The notes beneath the pieces were generated by a model, which saw only the letters and a list, made by a program, of their open reading frames with translations, had not been told where the DNA came from and searched no databases. From positions 151,410 to 215,409 of the forward strand of contig CAJKVH010000001.1 of the NCBI GenBank assembly GCA_905203305.1: DNA of 64,000 nucleotides, given 5' to 3'. Shown piece after piece: positions 16,968 through 27,218 of the stretch. This DNA is from an uncultured Eubacteriales bacterium. Lineage in GTDB: Bacteria; Bacillota; Clostridia; TANB77; CAG-508. Every line of letters begins with the position of its first letter. Positions within the stretch are counted from its first letter, which is position 1. A program made the translations under genes and the position numbers.

Positions 16968-19418
16968 TTACAATCCCCTTAACATATCAATTGTAGCATT
17001 TATATATCTTGTTCCATCAGAATTATACTCTGGTAATTCTATCAATGCAGATCTTGCAGTTCTGCCATTGCTTCCTAAATTGCTTCTTGCCCAATTTACT
17101 AAATATCCCTGTCCATAAGTTGAAATATGCTTATTTATTCCATATTTAGAACGATAATATGAACCTATTTCATCATCTCCAATTGTCTCGTTTAACCATC
17201 CATGCAAATCAACTAAAATAGTATTTCCATCTTTTGACCTTTTGTTTAATAAGAAATCTCTTAAAGCTTGTGCTTCATAACTTTGAAAAGGTGCTGTTCC
17301 ATTATAGTTTCTTTTTGTTTTATTTTTAGTAAAACCTGTACTCCATCCTCTATTTATATCTATTCCTTTTCTTTCTGGAGCTTCTGAATATAGAGTTGTT
17401 CTTCCTGGTCCATTGTTTGTATATCCATGATATTCTCCATCCGGATTTACTGATGGAAATATATAAATTGTCCATTTGTCTGCCAATTCTTCATCTTGTC
17501 TTGCTAACAAATTGTTTTTAAATTCTTCTGCAATTTTTGTAAGCTCTTGTCCATCATGATCCCATAAATCTTCAAAACCATGTACAGCAAAAGTCGCAAA
17601 AAATACATTTGGTCCATCACCAATTCTGTAATACCTTAATGAACTTCCTCTTGAATCACCTTTTTTCGATAATCCACTTGATCCATAAGTACCTTCTTGA
17701 TAAGTTATTTCTTTTCTCACATTTACTGTTACCGTTTTTTCTCTTAATTTAGTTCCATCTTTTTTATACAATTTTGCAGTTATAGAATGGTTACCTGTAT
17801 TATATTTTGAAAAATCAACATCTGCCTTAAATCCTGGATTAGGATTTTTTTCCTCTCCTCCATATCCCTTTTGTGAATCTAAAACATCTTGTCTTTTTTC
17901 TCTATCTATATTTACTTTTTTCCCATCTACAAATAATTCTATATAAGAATCATCTGTATTATCCATTGACCATCCTTTTATTTCAATCTTTTCTTTTTTT
18001 ATATTGCAATTATCTGAAATTGAGCTAAATTCTAGTTTGCTTCTTATTTCTGTAACTTTAGGAATTAATCTTATTCTTAAAGCTTCCATTTGTATGCTTT
18101 GCCCTACTGTTCCTGAAATTTCTCCATCTAATGCCCAGCCTTGCCAACCTTTGGATTTTACATATGCATTATACTCAACAGAGTATTTTTCCATATTTTT
18201 CAATTTGATTCTTATTCCTTCTATTCTCTTACTTTTTCCTGTTGTTCCACCCAAACTTCCATCTTCTATCCAGTTTTGCCATCCATAACTTTGGCCTTGC
18301 ACTTGATATAATATTGATGCATCTTTAGGGGCATTTTCTAATTTTATTTTTATACCTTCTAATCTCTTATTTTGTAATCCTGCTATTATTCCACTATATT
18401 GTTCAGGTTGCCAGCCATAATCTTCTCCATGTGCTTGGTAAACAATTTTTATATTTTTATCTCTTTTAGGAATAATTCTCATTTCAATAGCCTCTAGTCT
18501 CTTTCCTATTCCATCAGTTCCTGCAATTTCTCCATCAACTACCCAATCTAACCATCCATAGTCTTCTATGCTTGCCCTATATTCAACCGAGTAATCGTCC
18601 ATATTTTCTAGCTTTATTCTTATTCCTTCCATTCTTTTACTTTCACCATCAGTACCACCTAGCATTCCATCTTCTTTCCAAGATTGCCATCCATAACCTT
18701 GCCCTTGTACTCTATATAGCACTTTAGCGTTTTTGGGTGCATTTATAAGTTCTATTTTTATTCCTTCTAAAGCTTTACTTCTCCCAACTGTTCCTGCAGT
18801 TGAACCATTTGATTTCCAAGATTGCCAACCATAACTTTGCCCTTGTCCTTGATAAGCTATTTGAACTTTGCTTTCTGAATTATCCATTTCTTGGGTCTCA
18901 TTTTCTTTTTTTACAATTTTTATCTGGATTGCTTCCATTTTCAAATTTTTTCCAACAGTTCCTGCAATTTCGCCGTTTTTAACCCAGTTAAGCCATCCAA
19001 AATTTTCGACATTTACTCTATATACAACAGAATATTCTTTTTCATCACTTAGTTTGATTTTTATTGCTTCTGCTCTTTTTGATTGCCCATCAGTTCCACC
19101 AAGTTCTCCTTCATTGACCCAACTTTGCCAGCCATAGCTTTGACCTTGCACTTGATATTTTACAGTTAAATTATCTGGCACATTTTCTAATTTTATTTTT
19201 ATTCCTTCTATTCTCTTATTTTCTCCAACAGTTCCTCCAATTTGTCCATCTTTTTTCATGCTCTGCCAACCGTAGTCTTGTCCTTGTACCTGATACTCAA
19301 CACTTGCAATTTTATCCTCTTTAGTTTCATTTGAACCAAAAGAATTAGGCACTCCAGCAAATATTATAATTCCAACTACAATTATAATTTTAAATATTTT
19401 TTCTTTTACTTTATTCAT
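16968..19418 (-). CDS. Secreted M14 zinc carboxypeptidase with nine ChW repeats
   Basis: A signal peptide, nine ChW repeats (YGWQSW, FGWLNW, YGWLDW and variants; one, YGWQPEQ, is degenerate), an Ig-like domain with GNHSITAKLY, and a C-terminal M14 domain. The zinc ligands fit HGFEDLWDHDG (His, Glu) and a later VDLHGW His. SVNPDG, DINRGW and the catalytic Glu in SALIELPEYNSD are also visible. The likely role is trimming peptidoglycan stem peptides. The 816-residue gene overlaps the upstream GT-C gene by eight bases, and a GGGG ribosome site lies inside that gene. The pairing with a ChW lysozyme suggests coordinated wall turnover. Confidence 0.88.
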   Translation of the reverse strand: MNKVKEKIFKIIIVVGIIIFAGVPNSFGSNETKEDKIASVEYQVQGQDYGWQSMKKDGQIGGTVGENKRIEGIKIKLENVPDNLTVKYQVQGQSYGWQSWVNEGELGGTDGQSKRAEAIKIKLSDEKEYSVVYRVNVENFGWLNWVKNGEIAGTVGKNLKMEAIQIKIVKKENETQEMDNSESKVQIAYQGQGQSYGWQSWKSNGSTAGTVGRSKALEGIKIELINAPKNAKVLYRVQGQGYGWQSWKEDGMLGGTDGESKRMEGIRIKLENMDDYSVEYRASIEDYGWLDWVVDGEIAGTDGIGKRLEAIEMRIIPKRDKNIKIVYQAHGEDYGWQPEQYSGIIAGLQNKRLEGIKIKLENAPKDASILYQVQGQSYGWQNWIEDGSLGGTTGKSKRIEGIRIKLKNMEKYSVEYNAYVKSKGWQGWALDGEISGTVGQSIQMEALRIRLIPKVTEIRSKLEFSSISDNCNIKKEKIEIKGWSMDNTDDSYIELFVDGKKVNIDREKRQDVLDSQKGYGGEEKNPNPGFKADVDFSKYNTGNHSITAKLYKKDGTKLREKTVTVNVRKEITYQEGTYGSSGLSKKGDSRGSSLRYYRIGDGPNVFFATFAVHGFEDLWDHDGQELTKIAEEFKNNLLARQDEELADKWTIYIFPSVNPDGEYHGYTNNGPGRTTLYSEAPERKGIDINRGWSTGFTKNKTKRNYNGTAPFQSYEAQALRDFLLNKRSKDGNTILVDLHGWLNETIGDDEIGSYYRSKYGINKHISTYGQGYLVNWARSNLGSNGRTARSALIELPEYNSDGTRYINATIDMLRGL

Positions 19419-20643
19419 TTGATAAATCCCCTTTATAGTTTAATACATTTATTTCTTTATGTAAATGTAAACTTATTCCAATTACAACTATAAACTGTAA
19501 AATTGTTGCCAATTTAATATCTATAAACTCTGCTCCGAATAGATATCTTATATATACAGAAAAAGAATTCAAATTAATTATAATTGAAAATAATAAAGTT
19601 TTTTTATTTCTATATATCAAAAATAATATAACACTTAATATATCTGCTACAAACATATATCTATCATGCATATTTGGCATAAAGAATGTTGCTATAACAA
19701 CAGACCAAAGTCCTATTTCTATAATATTTTCTTTTGATAATTTAACCTTTTTATATATTAAGTAAAAAGCCATAATCGCATATATTGTAATAGTTATTAT
19801 TATTCCAATTTTAGCGACATCAATATTATCTATTTTTAATGCTTCTGACTTTTCTGTTATTTTACAAAATATATTATACATACTTGGAAAATTATTGCTT
19901 GTAAATCCCGAATATGAACCTGTTTGTCTTACATATATCATAAGCACATCTCTTATTGATCTTCCCATTATAACTGATGGTAAACACATTATAAAATTTA
20001 CAATTGGTAAAATTCCAAAATAATATAATGGAAATTTTCTTTTATTTATCCAAATTAATATATATAATGGTAATATAAACATAAATTGCAATTTGAATGC
20101 AAATGCTATTCCTAAAAATATTAATGAACGTATATATTTTTCATCAATTAAAAATATTAGTGATATTACTATAAAGCTTGCATATATACTGTCACATTGA
20201 GCCCAACAAGCACCATTTAATAACATTGTTGGTAAAAATAATAAAGCTGAATATGTTATTAGACTTAATATTCCCTTTTGCTTTGTTATTTTTTTTACCA
20301 AAACTACTCCTGATATTGCTAAAATGAAATCAAATATAATCGAAAATATTTTTATACAATATAATGCACTTACTTTTAGATATGTAAATAGAGTAAGTAT
20401 AATTATATATGGACAATTATAGTCTCCTATAGCTTTATTTAAAGAATGGATTCTTCCATTTTCTATTATAAAATCATACCATTGTTTTAAAAAACCTGTA
20501 TAATCCCATGTTTCAAAATCTAGCATTGAAAATCTTGTCCATAAAGCAAATATTGTTACAATTACAAATCCAATTTGTATTATATGATTTCTTATAAATT
20601 CATATATTTTATTTTCAAACTCAATACATTTTTTACTAAACAT
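19411..20643 (-). CDS. Polytopic GT-C fold glycosyltransferase
   Basis: A 410-residue protein with about ten membrane segments. The motif GACWAQCDSIYASF resembles the WGQ-DSIY loop of ALG6/ALG8-like and DUF2029 GT-C enzymes, and HDRYMF is typical of the same group. Such enzymes use polyprenyl-phosphate sugars outside the membrane. The first loop has DFETWDYTGFLKQWYDFI, with the acidic residues expected for catalysis. It starts after AAAGGAG two bases beyond the frameshifted GT39 gene and overlaps the next gene, so it is in the same transcript. The acceptor is unknown. Confidence 0.75.
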   Translation of the reverse strand: MFSKKCIEFENKIYEFIRNHIIQIGFVIVTIFALWTRFSMLDFETWDYTGFLKQWYDFIIENGRIHSLNKAIGDYNCPYIIILTLFTYLKVSALYCIKIFSIIFDFILAISGVVLVKKITKQKGILSLITYSALLFLPTMLLNGACWAQCDSIYASFIVISLIFLIDEKYIRSLIFLGIAFAFKLQFMFILPLYILIWINKRKFPLYYFGILPIVNFIMCLPSVIMGRSIRDVLMIYVRQTGSYSGFTSNNFPSMYNIFCKITEKSEALKIDNIDVAKIGIIITITIYAIMAFYLIYKKVKLSKENIIEIGLWSVVIATFFMPNMHDRYMFVADILSVILFLIYRNKKTLLFSIIINLNSFSVYIRYLFGAEFIDIKLATILQFIVVIGISLHLHKEINVLNYKGDLSNE

Positions 20644-20645
20644 AC

Positions 20646-22200
20646 TTACTCCTTTTCTTCTATAATAGTAAATCTTTCTAATGTTGTAACTTTATATTCT
20701 GAATAATCAATATCTAGTTTCTTACCATTTTGAACTACATAAACAGCTTTTTCTTTCCCAATATTTTCAGGTATATAAAAATTATATTTTCCAAAAGATT
20801 TTACTTGGTCAAAATTTTGTCCTTTTGTATAATACTCTACTGTATTATTAAAATCTTTTGTGTTATATTTACTATATAAACTTACATATATATATGGTTC
20901 TGTAAAAGATTTATCTATATATATTTTATCTACATCTAAATTATCAACGTATTCTACCATTTCTTGTATATCTGTTTCAAAATATGCTGTGTTTTTACTT
21001 CCTAAATAAAAATAATTATAATCAAATGCTAAGAAAGCTATTACATACATCAAAATCATAATATTTCTTGCTTGAGGTATATTTTCCATTACTAGTTTTA
21101 TTCCAACAACAGTATAATAAACTAATGGAAGAATAAAGCAGTTGCACCTATTTGTATTTGGTTCACATACAAACAATAATAAAAATGCTGCTATAAACCA
21201 TATATTAAAACAAATATTTATATTTTTTGTTCTATTTTCTTTTGAAAAACTTTTTCTTATTCCCATTAAAGTAAAAGGTAATGAAAATACATATGTTATT
21301 CCAAAGAAACTAATCATATTCCAAGGATGATCTCCTGTTTGTCCAATAAACAATTTCATTGAATCAACAAAATTTTGAATACTTACTTGTAAGAAGTCCT
21401 TTGAGAATATTGATGAAATCTCTTGATATCTATTTGCTGTTAGCCTTGGAATTGTTATAAATAGTATTTTTAATTCTGGTAAATCAAAAGTATTTATAAT
21501 AACATATAATATTAGTGGTAAATCTACCACAATGACAATTGCTAAAGATCTTATAGCTTGTTTAAATGTGATTTTTTTTGTCTTCATTAAAATTATTAGT
21601 AATGGTATAACAAATACTGGTAAAAAGAAATATGATGTTCCGGTATGAATATCCTGCAAGTGCTAAAACACCAAACCCTATGTATAAAAATTTATAATCT
21701 TCTTTTCTTATTGCTTCCAATATTAAAAATATTGCCCATAATATTAAATCTGGAAATAAATTTGACTCTAATCCCCATCTACTTTTCATTATATGCCATG
21801 GACAAATAGCCAAAAAGAATAATCCTATCAAAGCAATCTTTTTATTTTCATTTCTTTTCAATAGCTGGTAAAATACAAACAACGATATACAGCCTACCAA
21901 AGCCATTGGTAATCTAATTGCTAATGTATTTACTCCTAATATTGCAATAAAAAATGTCATAATATATGAATATAAAACATTTTGTCCACTTCCCCATGCG
22001 ATAAATTGAACTGGAAATGATTTATTGTGTCTGTCAACCCCATAATTTAAAATTGAAAACGCTTCATATCCAGCCGATGCTTCATCTTGATTTAAGCCTT
22101 TAGGTAATACATCTATACAAACTAGTCTGACTACAATTCCAATTATAAATATTAATGCTACTAGAATTTTGTATTTATTTTTTTCTAATATTTCTTTCAT
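20646..22200 (-). CDS. GT39-like membrane glycosyltransferase, needs +1 frameshift at CGG
   Basis: Two overlapping frames together make one 517-residue GT-C protein of the ArnT/PMT-like GT39 group. The first 186 residues contain the catalytic-loop DEASAGYEAF and end LALAGYSY. The frame then hits CGG, and the conserved continuation GTSYFFLPVF lies in the +1 frame, starting with GGA. Related proteins read YTYGTSYFF here, so exactly one extra C separates the two parts. Without the shift translation ends about 26 codons later. The remaining protein shows no decay. It lies between a GtrB-like GT2 gene and another GT-C gene. It is either a frameshifting gene, a recent pseudogene or a sequence error (see findings). 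Confidence 0.8.
21639..21642 (-). other. CGGA +1 frameshift site 1
   Basis: The codons run TCA TAC CGG, with A as the next base. Skipping the C gives GGA (Gly) ACA TCA and restores YGTSYFF. The P-site codon is TAC, which could not re-pair on ACC, so classical P-site slippage does not explain it. Confidence 0.7.
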
Positions 22201-22231
22201 TTGGACTCCCTTCTATATTACATCTTTTGAA

Positions 22232-23182
22232 TTATTTTTCATTCATTTCTTTTTTTCCATTATATTCTTTTACAAAATATAGTGGTCTATTTTTAGTTTC
22301 ATTAAAAATTCTACCTAAGTATTCTCCAACTATTCCAAATAATAAAATTTGAATTCCAGAGAAAAATAAAATTAATAGAATTATAGCTTGAAAAGCTTGA
22401 ACTACTGTATGAGTTACAAAACATTTTGCAATAACATATATTACATATATTCCAAGAACTACAAATGTTGGAATTGCAAAATATGTTGCAAGTCTTAATG
22501 GCGAAGTTGTAAATGATGTTATACCATTTATTGCAAGATCAACTAATTTAATGTAATTCCACTTTGTCTTTCCTGCAACTCTTGGTGGTCTATCAAATAA
22601 AACTTCTTTTTTATTATAACCAATCCAGCTAAACATGCTTTTTAAACATCTTTCAGATTCTGTCATTTCCTTTAAAGCATTTATACATCTTCTATCTATT
22701 AATCTATAGTTTCCAGTGTCTTTTTGAATTTCTACATTTGTCATTTTTTGTAAAACTTTATAATACATTTTAGATGTAAATTTCTTTAAAAATCCTTCGC
22801 CTGTTCTTGTTCTTCTTCTTGCATAAATATCATCATATCCTTCTTCCCAGTGTTTTACAAGTTCTGGAATTAATTCTGGTGGATCTTGAAGATCTGCATC
22901 CATAAATATTGCACAATCTCCTGTTGCATAATCAATACCAGCAGCCATGGCAATTTCTTGTCCAAAGTTTCTTGAAAAATCAACATAATTATATCTCTCA
23001 TCTTTTTTTCTAAAATTTTTTATTATTTCTAATGACTTATCTTTGCTTCCATCATTTATAAACAACACTTCAAAATCATAGTTTTTCATTTGCTCCATAA
23101 TTTCATTTAATTTTTCATATAAATATGGTAATGATTCTTCTTCATTATATGTAGGAATTATTATAGATATTTTCTTGTTCAT
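22232..23182 (-). CDS. GtrB/DPM-like polyprenyl-phosphate glycosyltransferase (GT2)
   Basis: A 316-residue GT2 enzyme with IIIPTYNEEESLPYLYEKL at the N-terminus, the metal-binding DADLQDPPE, the family signature RRTRTGEG and KDTGNYRLIDRR, and two C-terminal membrane segments. It resembles GtrB, which makes undecaprenyl-phosphate-glucose for GT-C enzymes. It is a clear paralogue of the next gene upstream, sharing the DADLQDPPELIPE block and overall length. An AAAGGA site precedes the ATG. Confidence 0.88.
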   Translation of the reverse strand: MNKKISIIIPTYNEEESLPYLYEKLNEIMEQMKNYDFEVLFINDGSKDKSLEIIKNFRKKDERYNYVDFSRNFGQEIAMAAGIDYATGDCAIFMDADLQDPPELIPELVKHWEEGYDDIYARRRTRTGEGFLKKFTSKMYYKVLQKMTNVEIQKDTGNYRLIDRRCINALKEMTESERCLKSMFSWIGYNKKEVLFDRPPRVAGKTKWNYIKLVDLAINGITSFTTSPLRLATYFAIPTFVVLGIYVIYVIAKCFVTHTVVQAFQAIILLILFFSGIQILLFGIVGEYLGRIFNETKNRPLYFVKEYNGKKEMNEK

Positions 23183-23212
23183 ATATTAAATCCTTTCTTT
23201 TTACGTTTCAAA

Positions 23213-24151
23213 TTATTTGTCTATATTTATTGTTTTTTCAATTATATATTGTGGACGAGATTTGCTTTCATCATATATTCTTCCAATATATTCTGACATA
23301 ATCCATATAGAAAGAAGTTGTACACCACTAAATAGTGTAACTGTTACCATAATAGATGTCCAACCTGCTGTTAAGTTGTTTAACCCACATATATAAGAAA
23401 TTAATGAATATATTAATATTATAATAGATATAAATATTGATAGTATTCCTAAAGCTCCGACAATTTTTAGAGGTTTTGTTGAAAAACCAATTATTCCATC
23501 TGATGCAAGTTTTAACATTTTCTTTAATGGGTATTTTGTCTTTCCTGCAAAACGTTCTTTTCTTTCATATTCATAAGGTATTTGTTTAAATCCAATCCAT
23601 CCCCATAATCCTCTTAAAAATTTATTGTGTTCTGGCATTTGATTCATTACATCTATAACTTTTCTATCTACTAATCTGAAATCTCCTGTATCTTTTGGAA
23701 TATCAACATCTGATAAAGCATTTAAAGTTTTATAAAACATTTTTGCTGTTAATAATTTAAATACAGATTCTCCTTCTCTTGTTTTACGTTTTCCATAAAC
23801 AACTTCATTTCCTTCTTCCCAAAGTTTTAACATTTCTGGAATTAACTCTGGTGGATCTTGAAGATCTGCATCAATTATAACTGCACAATCTCCTGTTACA
23901 TATTTTAATCCTGCAGTTACTGCACATTGATGTCCAAAGTTTCTTGCAAAAGAAACTATTTTTAATTTGTTATCTTTTAGAGCTAATTCTTCTAATATTG
24001 GTAAAGTTTTATCTTTACTTCCATCATTTACACATATTAATTCATAATCATATCCATCAATTTTACTTAAAACTTCTGTCATCTTTTTGTAACATTCATT
24101 TGCTACTTCTTCTTCATAATACATTGGTATAACTACTGATATTTTTTTCAT
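23213..24151 (-). CDS. GtrB/DPM-like polyprenyl-phosphate glycosyltransferase (GT2), paralogue
   Basis: A 312-residue GT2 enzyme with VVIPMYYEEEVANECYKKM, IDADLQDPPELIPEML, KRKTREGES, KDTGDFRLVDRK and two C-terminal membrane helices. It should charge undecaprenyl phosphate with a sugar on the cytoplasmic face. Two side-by-side copies suggest two different donor sugars for the three GT-C proteins around them. The ribosome site is GAAAGGA. It follows the second frameshifted GT-C gene by about 30 bases. Confidence 0.88.
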   Translation of the reverse strand: MKKISVVIPMYYEEEVANECYKKMTEVLSKIDGYDYELICVNDGSKDKTLPILEELALKDNKLKIVSFARNFGHQCAVTAGLKYVTGDCAVIIDADLQDPPELIPEMLKLWEEGNEVVYGKRKTREGESVFKLLTAKMFYKTLNALSDVDIPKDTGDFRLVDRKVIDVMNQMPEHNKFLRGLWGWIGFKQIPYEYERKERFAGKTKYPLKKMLKLASDGIIGFSTKPLKIVGALGILSIFISIIILIYSLISYICGLNNLTAGWTSIMVTVTLFSGVQLLSIWIMSEYIGRIYDESKSRPQYIIEKTINIDK

Positions 24152-24183
24152 TTTTATACATTCCTTTCTTTTTTACAACATAT

Positions 24184-25717
24184 TTATGTATTTTCTTTTT
24201 CTAATCTTTTTATCTTATGTTTTTTAAAACTAATTTTACTTGTAAGATATTCTATACCGATTGAAGCCACAGGCATAAGCATTATTACATATGGAAGAGT
24301 GTATCTCGATTTCATTTCCCATATTGTATGGAACAAAACTCCTCCAATAAATATAGTAATTAACAGAATTAATTCATTTGACAAATTTTTTCTGTTTTTT
24401 AATATTGCTATAAAAGCTCCTCCGTATATCAAAATTGTTATTGCTTTTTGATATATTTCGCCTACCTTATATTTTTTTGTATTCATTATATCATTTATTA
24501 CTTTGTCCTTATCTTCCACTCCAACATTATACCAAATACTTTGAAAATAAGGATCAATCCATCCAGAAATTGTCTTTTCCCAATAAAAACTAACTGTATA
24601 TCCAGGATGTTTTATTAATTCTTTTATTCTAGCTTTTACTTTTTGTGGATATGTTATATGTGAAAGAGGCGTATCTTTCCATGCTTCTGCTGCTAAATCA
24701 CTATACCATCCATTTGCTCTGTAACTTTCGTTCATTCCTACATAAAGCCATATACTTGTTGGAAGTGCTTGTTCTTTATCATACCCAAATCTATTACTAC
24801 AATAATTTTTTAATATATTAAATGGCATTAATGCAATTAATATAAAAACTATTATACTAATAGATGAATTTATTATTTTCCTTTTTTCTTTTTTTGCTAT
24901 ATCTTGTATTAAATATAGTACAAAATATATAATTATTGCTAATATCACAATTACATAATTCATTTTTGTAACATAAGATAGACACATAAAAATTGAAGAT
25001 ACTATTAGCCTTATAATATTTCCCTTTTCTTTATAATCTATTGCAAAATATATTCCTGCAACACACAATGCCATTCCTATGTAGTCACCATATACATATG
25101 TTGTAAGCAAAATTAGAGGTATAAAAGTCAAAAACATTATTCCATAGCCCAATTTACTTACTTTATATTTTTTTTCTAGCTTTTCTAATATTAAATACAT
25201 AAATATAAATGTTATTATATTAGCCAAAATATTTATATATTGAATTAACCTATAATTTGTTGTTCCAAATACTTTGTATATTGTCCCTATAACAAATATT
25301 GTTCCCATTTGATTTGGATATTTTTCAATATATCCGCTTGTTCTTATTTTTTCATATTCTCCGTTTAGCAAAACATACCGCTAAATCATTAACACTCTTC
25401 GAATCATCAATTGGTACAACAGTAGCATTTTTTACCCAATACATTGAACATAAAAAATAAATAATTATTGCACCAATAATGCAAACTAATTTAACCTTTT
25501 TAGATATTTTTATGTCTTTTACTTTTTTTAATATACTTAAAATTATAAAATCAATTGCTATATAAACAAATAATCCTACACTTGTTGTTAAATTTATGAA
25601 TACATTTTCAAAAAAGTTTTTTACTACTGATACATACATTAAACTCATTAAAGTTAATATAGCAAGTATAATAATAGATATTATTGCTACAACATTTTTT
25701 GCTATTTTATTAATCAT
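24184..25717 (-). CDS. Polytopic GT-C glycosyltransferase, needs +1 frameshift at CGG
   Basis: Two frames join into a 510-residue membrane protein. The first 118 residues have about three membrane helices and end SVNDLAVCFAK. Zero frame then reads CGG AGA ATA TGA and stops. The +1 frame continues GEYEKIRTSGYIEKYPNQ, the loop after helix 1 or 2 in many mannosyl- or glucosyltransferases of this type, where FA-GDY and YPNQ are usual. Only the TTG that falls by chance in the shifted frame gives the second part its own start, and it has no ribosome site. The rest has about ten intact helices. It lies between a GtrII-like gene and a GtrB-like gene. Confidence 0.75.
25360..25363 (-). other. CGGA +1 frameshift site 2
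   Basis: The codons run TTT GCT AAA CGG, followed by A. Reading GGA in the +1 frame gives FAKGEYEK. Zero frame stops two codons after the CGG. Confidence 0.7.
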
Positions 25718-25735
25718 CTTTTTTCCCCCATAATA

Positions 25736-27208
25736 TTAATATCTGCACAAATATAATGTATCTCCGTCAAAAACTAATTGGCTATCATCAAAACTTTTCC
25801 AGTCTTTTTTTTCAAAATCTTTCTCTTTTTCTTGATTTGTTTCTACAACTGTTAGATTTCTTCCTGTATAATATTTGATTATAGCTTTTATACTCCAGTC
25901 TTTATAGTATGCTTTTATATTTGTATCACCTGTTGCAAATATGCCAGCATATGTATACTCTAAAGATTTATCTCCATATATACCTATTTTAGTAATTTCT
26001 TTACCCGTTTCTTTTTCATACTTATCAATCTTTTCAATTACATTTCTTGTTACTTCATAATCTATTGCATTTAATTTATATCTATCTGTTTCTATTAAAT
26101 TAAATCTATTAAATTGAACCACTAATAATATCGCACTTATTGTATACACTAAATATTTAACTTGTACTTTTACATCATAGTTCATAAATAAATATAGTAC
26201 TAAAACTCCATATAATGCTGCATAAGAATATGTGCTTCTTGCAACAAACCATATAGAATCTGTATTTTGCATAAGTTGAGGAGCAACTGTACCTATGATA
26301 GTTCCTGCAATAATATATAATACTTTTATTACATCTATAATCTTATTTTTTATATCACATTTTTTTATAATTATTTGATAAATTATTATTGCAATTATTA
26401 TAAGTATTAAAGTTAGCAATAAATATTTTGGTAATATTCCATATGTATTTTTAATCATTCCTAAAGTATTTGAACATACTTTTTTTATTGATTCTGCCAA
26501 TCTAATATTCCCGCTTACTCTACTAGAGCTACATACCAGTTTTATTAATACATAGTCTATTAAAGCTGGTATTCCATAACTTGCAGCAGCAACCACATTG
26601 TTTATTATGAATTCTTTTATATTTTTTGAATATTTCAATATATAAACTACAGCTAAAGCTATAAAAATTCCAACTGTTCCTTGGTATGAGAAATTTGCTA
26701 ATAACATAAATATAGATGTAGTTATCAAATATTTATTTTTCTTTTCCTCTAGCCATTTTTTTATTTCTCCAACTGCAAATATTGACATCATGACAGAAAA
26801 TATCATGATTCCTTTTTCTATAAATAAAAATAATTCTATAGAAAAGGCATTTAATATTACTAATATTGGTATTATTTTTCTAATGCCTTTACTTTTTATG
26901 TCTTTTTCCAGCATATTATATAATTTAAACATACTTATAGTCATACAAACTATTGCTAATATAAATGAAACCATATAACTCGTCTCTGGTTTTAATTCTA
27001 ATACTTTTAAAATTCCTCCTGCAACTATTAATACAAATCTTCCTGATGATGCAAATTGATTAAAAAACTCTTTCATTGAAAAAGTAAGTGTTGCATAAGA
27101 ATCTACCGCAAATTCAATTGCATTAAGCGTTCCAAAAAATATTAAAACCACTGCTAGAAAAATATATAGATTCTTGTCACATATTATTTTTTTTAGTTTC
27201 TCTTTCAT
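25736..27208 (-). CDS. GtrII-like membrane glucosyltransferase
   Basis: A 490-residue protein with 10-12 hydrophobic segments. The N-terminal external loop EFAVDSYATLTF followed by SSGRFVLIVAG is typical of the glucosyltransferase GtrII family, which adds glucose from undecaprenyl-phosphate-glucose to surface polymers. A C-terminal soluble part contains IDKYEKETGKEITKIGIYGD. I chose the ATG seven bases after AAGGAG; the longer frame overlaps the ABC permease gene. With gtrA and the gtrB-like genes this completes a Gtr-type set. Confidence 0.75.
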   Translation of the reverse strand: MKEKLKKIICDKNLYIFLAVVLIFFGTLNAIEFAVDSYATLTFSMKEFFNQFASSGRFVLIVAGGILKVLELKPETSYMVSFILAIVCMTISMFKLYNMLEKDIKSKGIRKIIPILVILNAFSIELFLFIEKGIMIFSVMMSIFAVGEIKKWLEEKKNKYLITTSIFMLLANFSYQGTVGIFIALAVVYILKYSKNIKEFIINNVVAAASYGIPALIDYVLIKLVCSSSRVSGNIRLAESIKKVCSNTLGMIKNTYGILPKYLLLTLILIIIAIIIYQIIIKKCDIKNKIIDVIKVLYIIAGTIIGTVAPQLMQNTDSIWFVARSTYSYAALYGVLVLYLFMNYDVKVQVKYLVYTISAILLVVQFNRFNLIETDRYKLNAIDYEVTRNVIEKIDKYEKETGKEITKIGIYGDKSLEYTYAGIFATGDTNIKAYYKDWSIKAIIKYYTGRNLTVVETNQEKEKDFEKKDWKSFDDSQLVFDGDTLYLCRY

Positions 27209-27218
27209 CCTATTCTCC

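Noticed and set aside
16000..19300. The ChW repeat array as a possible CRISPR or DNA repeat element
   Set aside because: The periodicity is in the coding frame, with protein-level repeats of about 45 residues and many synonymous differences; no CRISPR array is present in the window.
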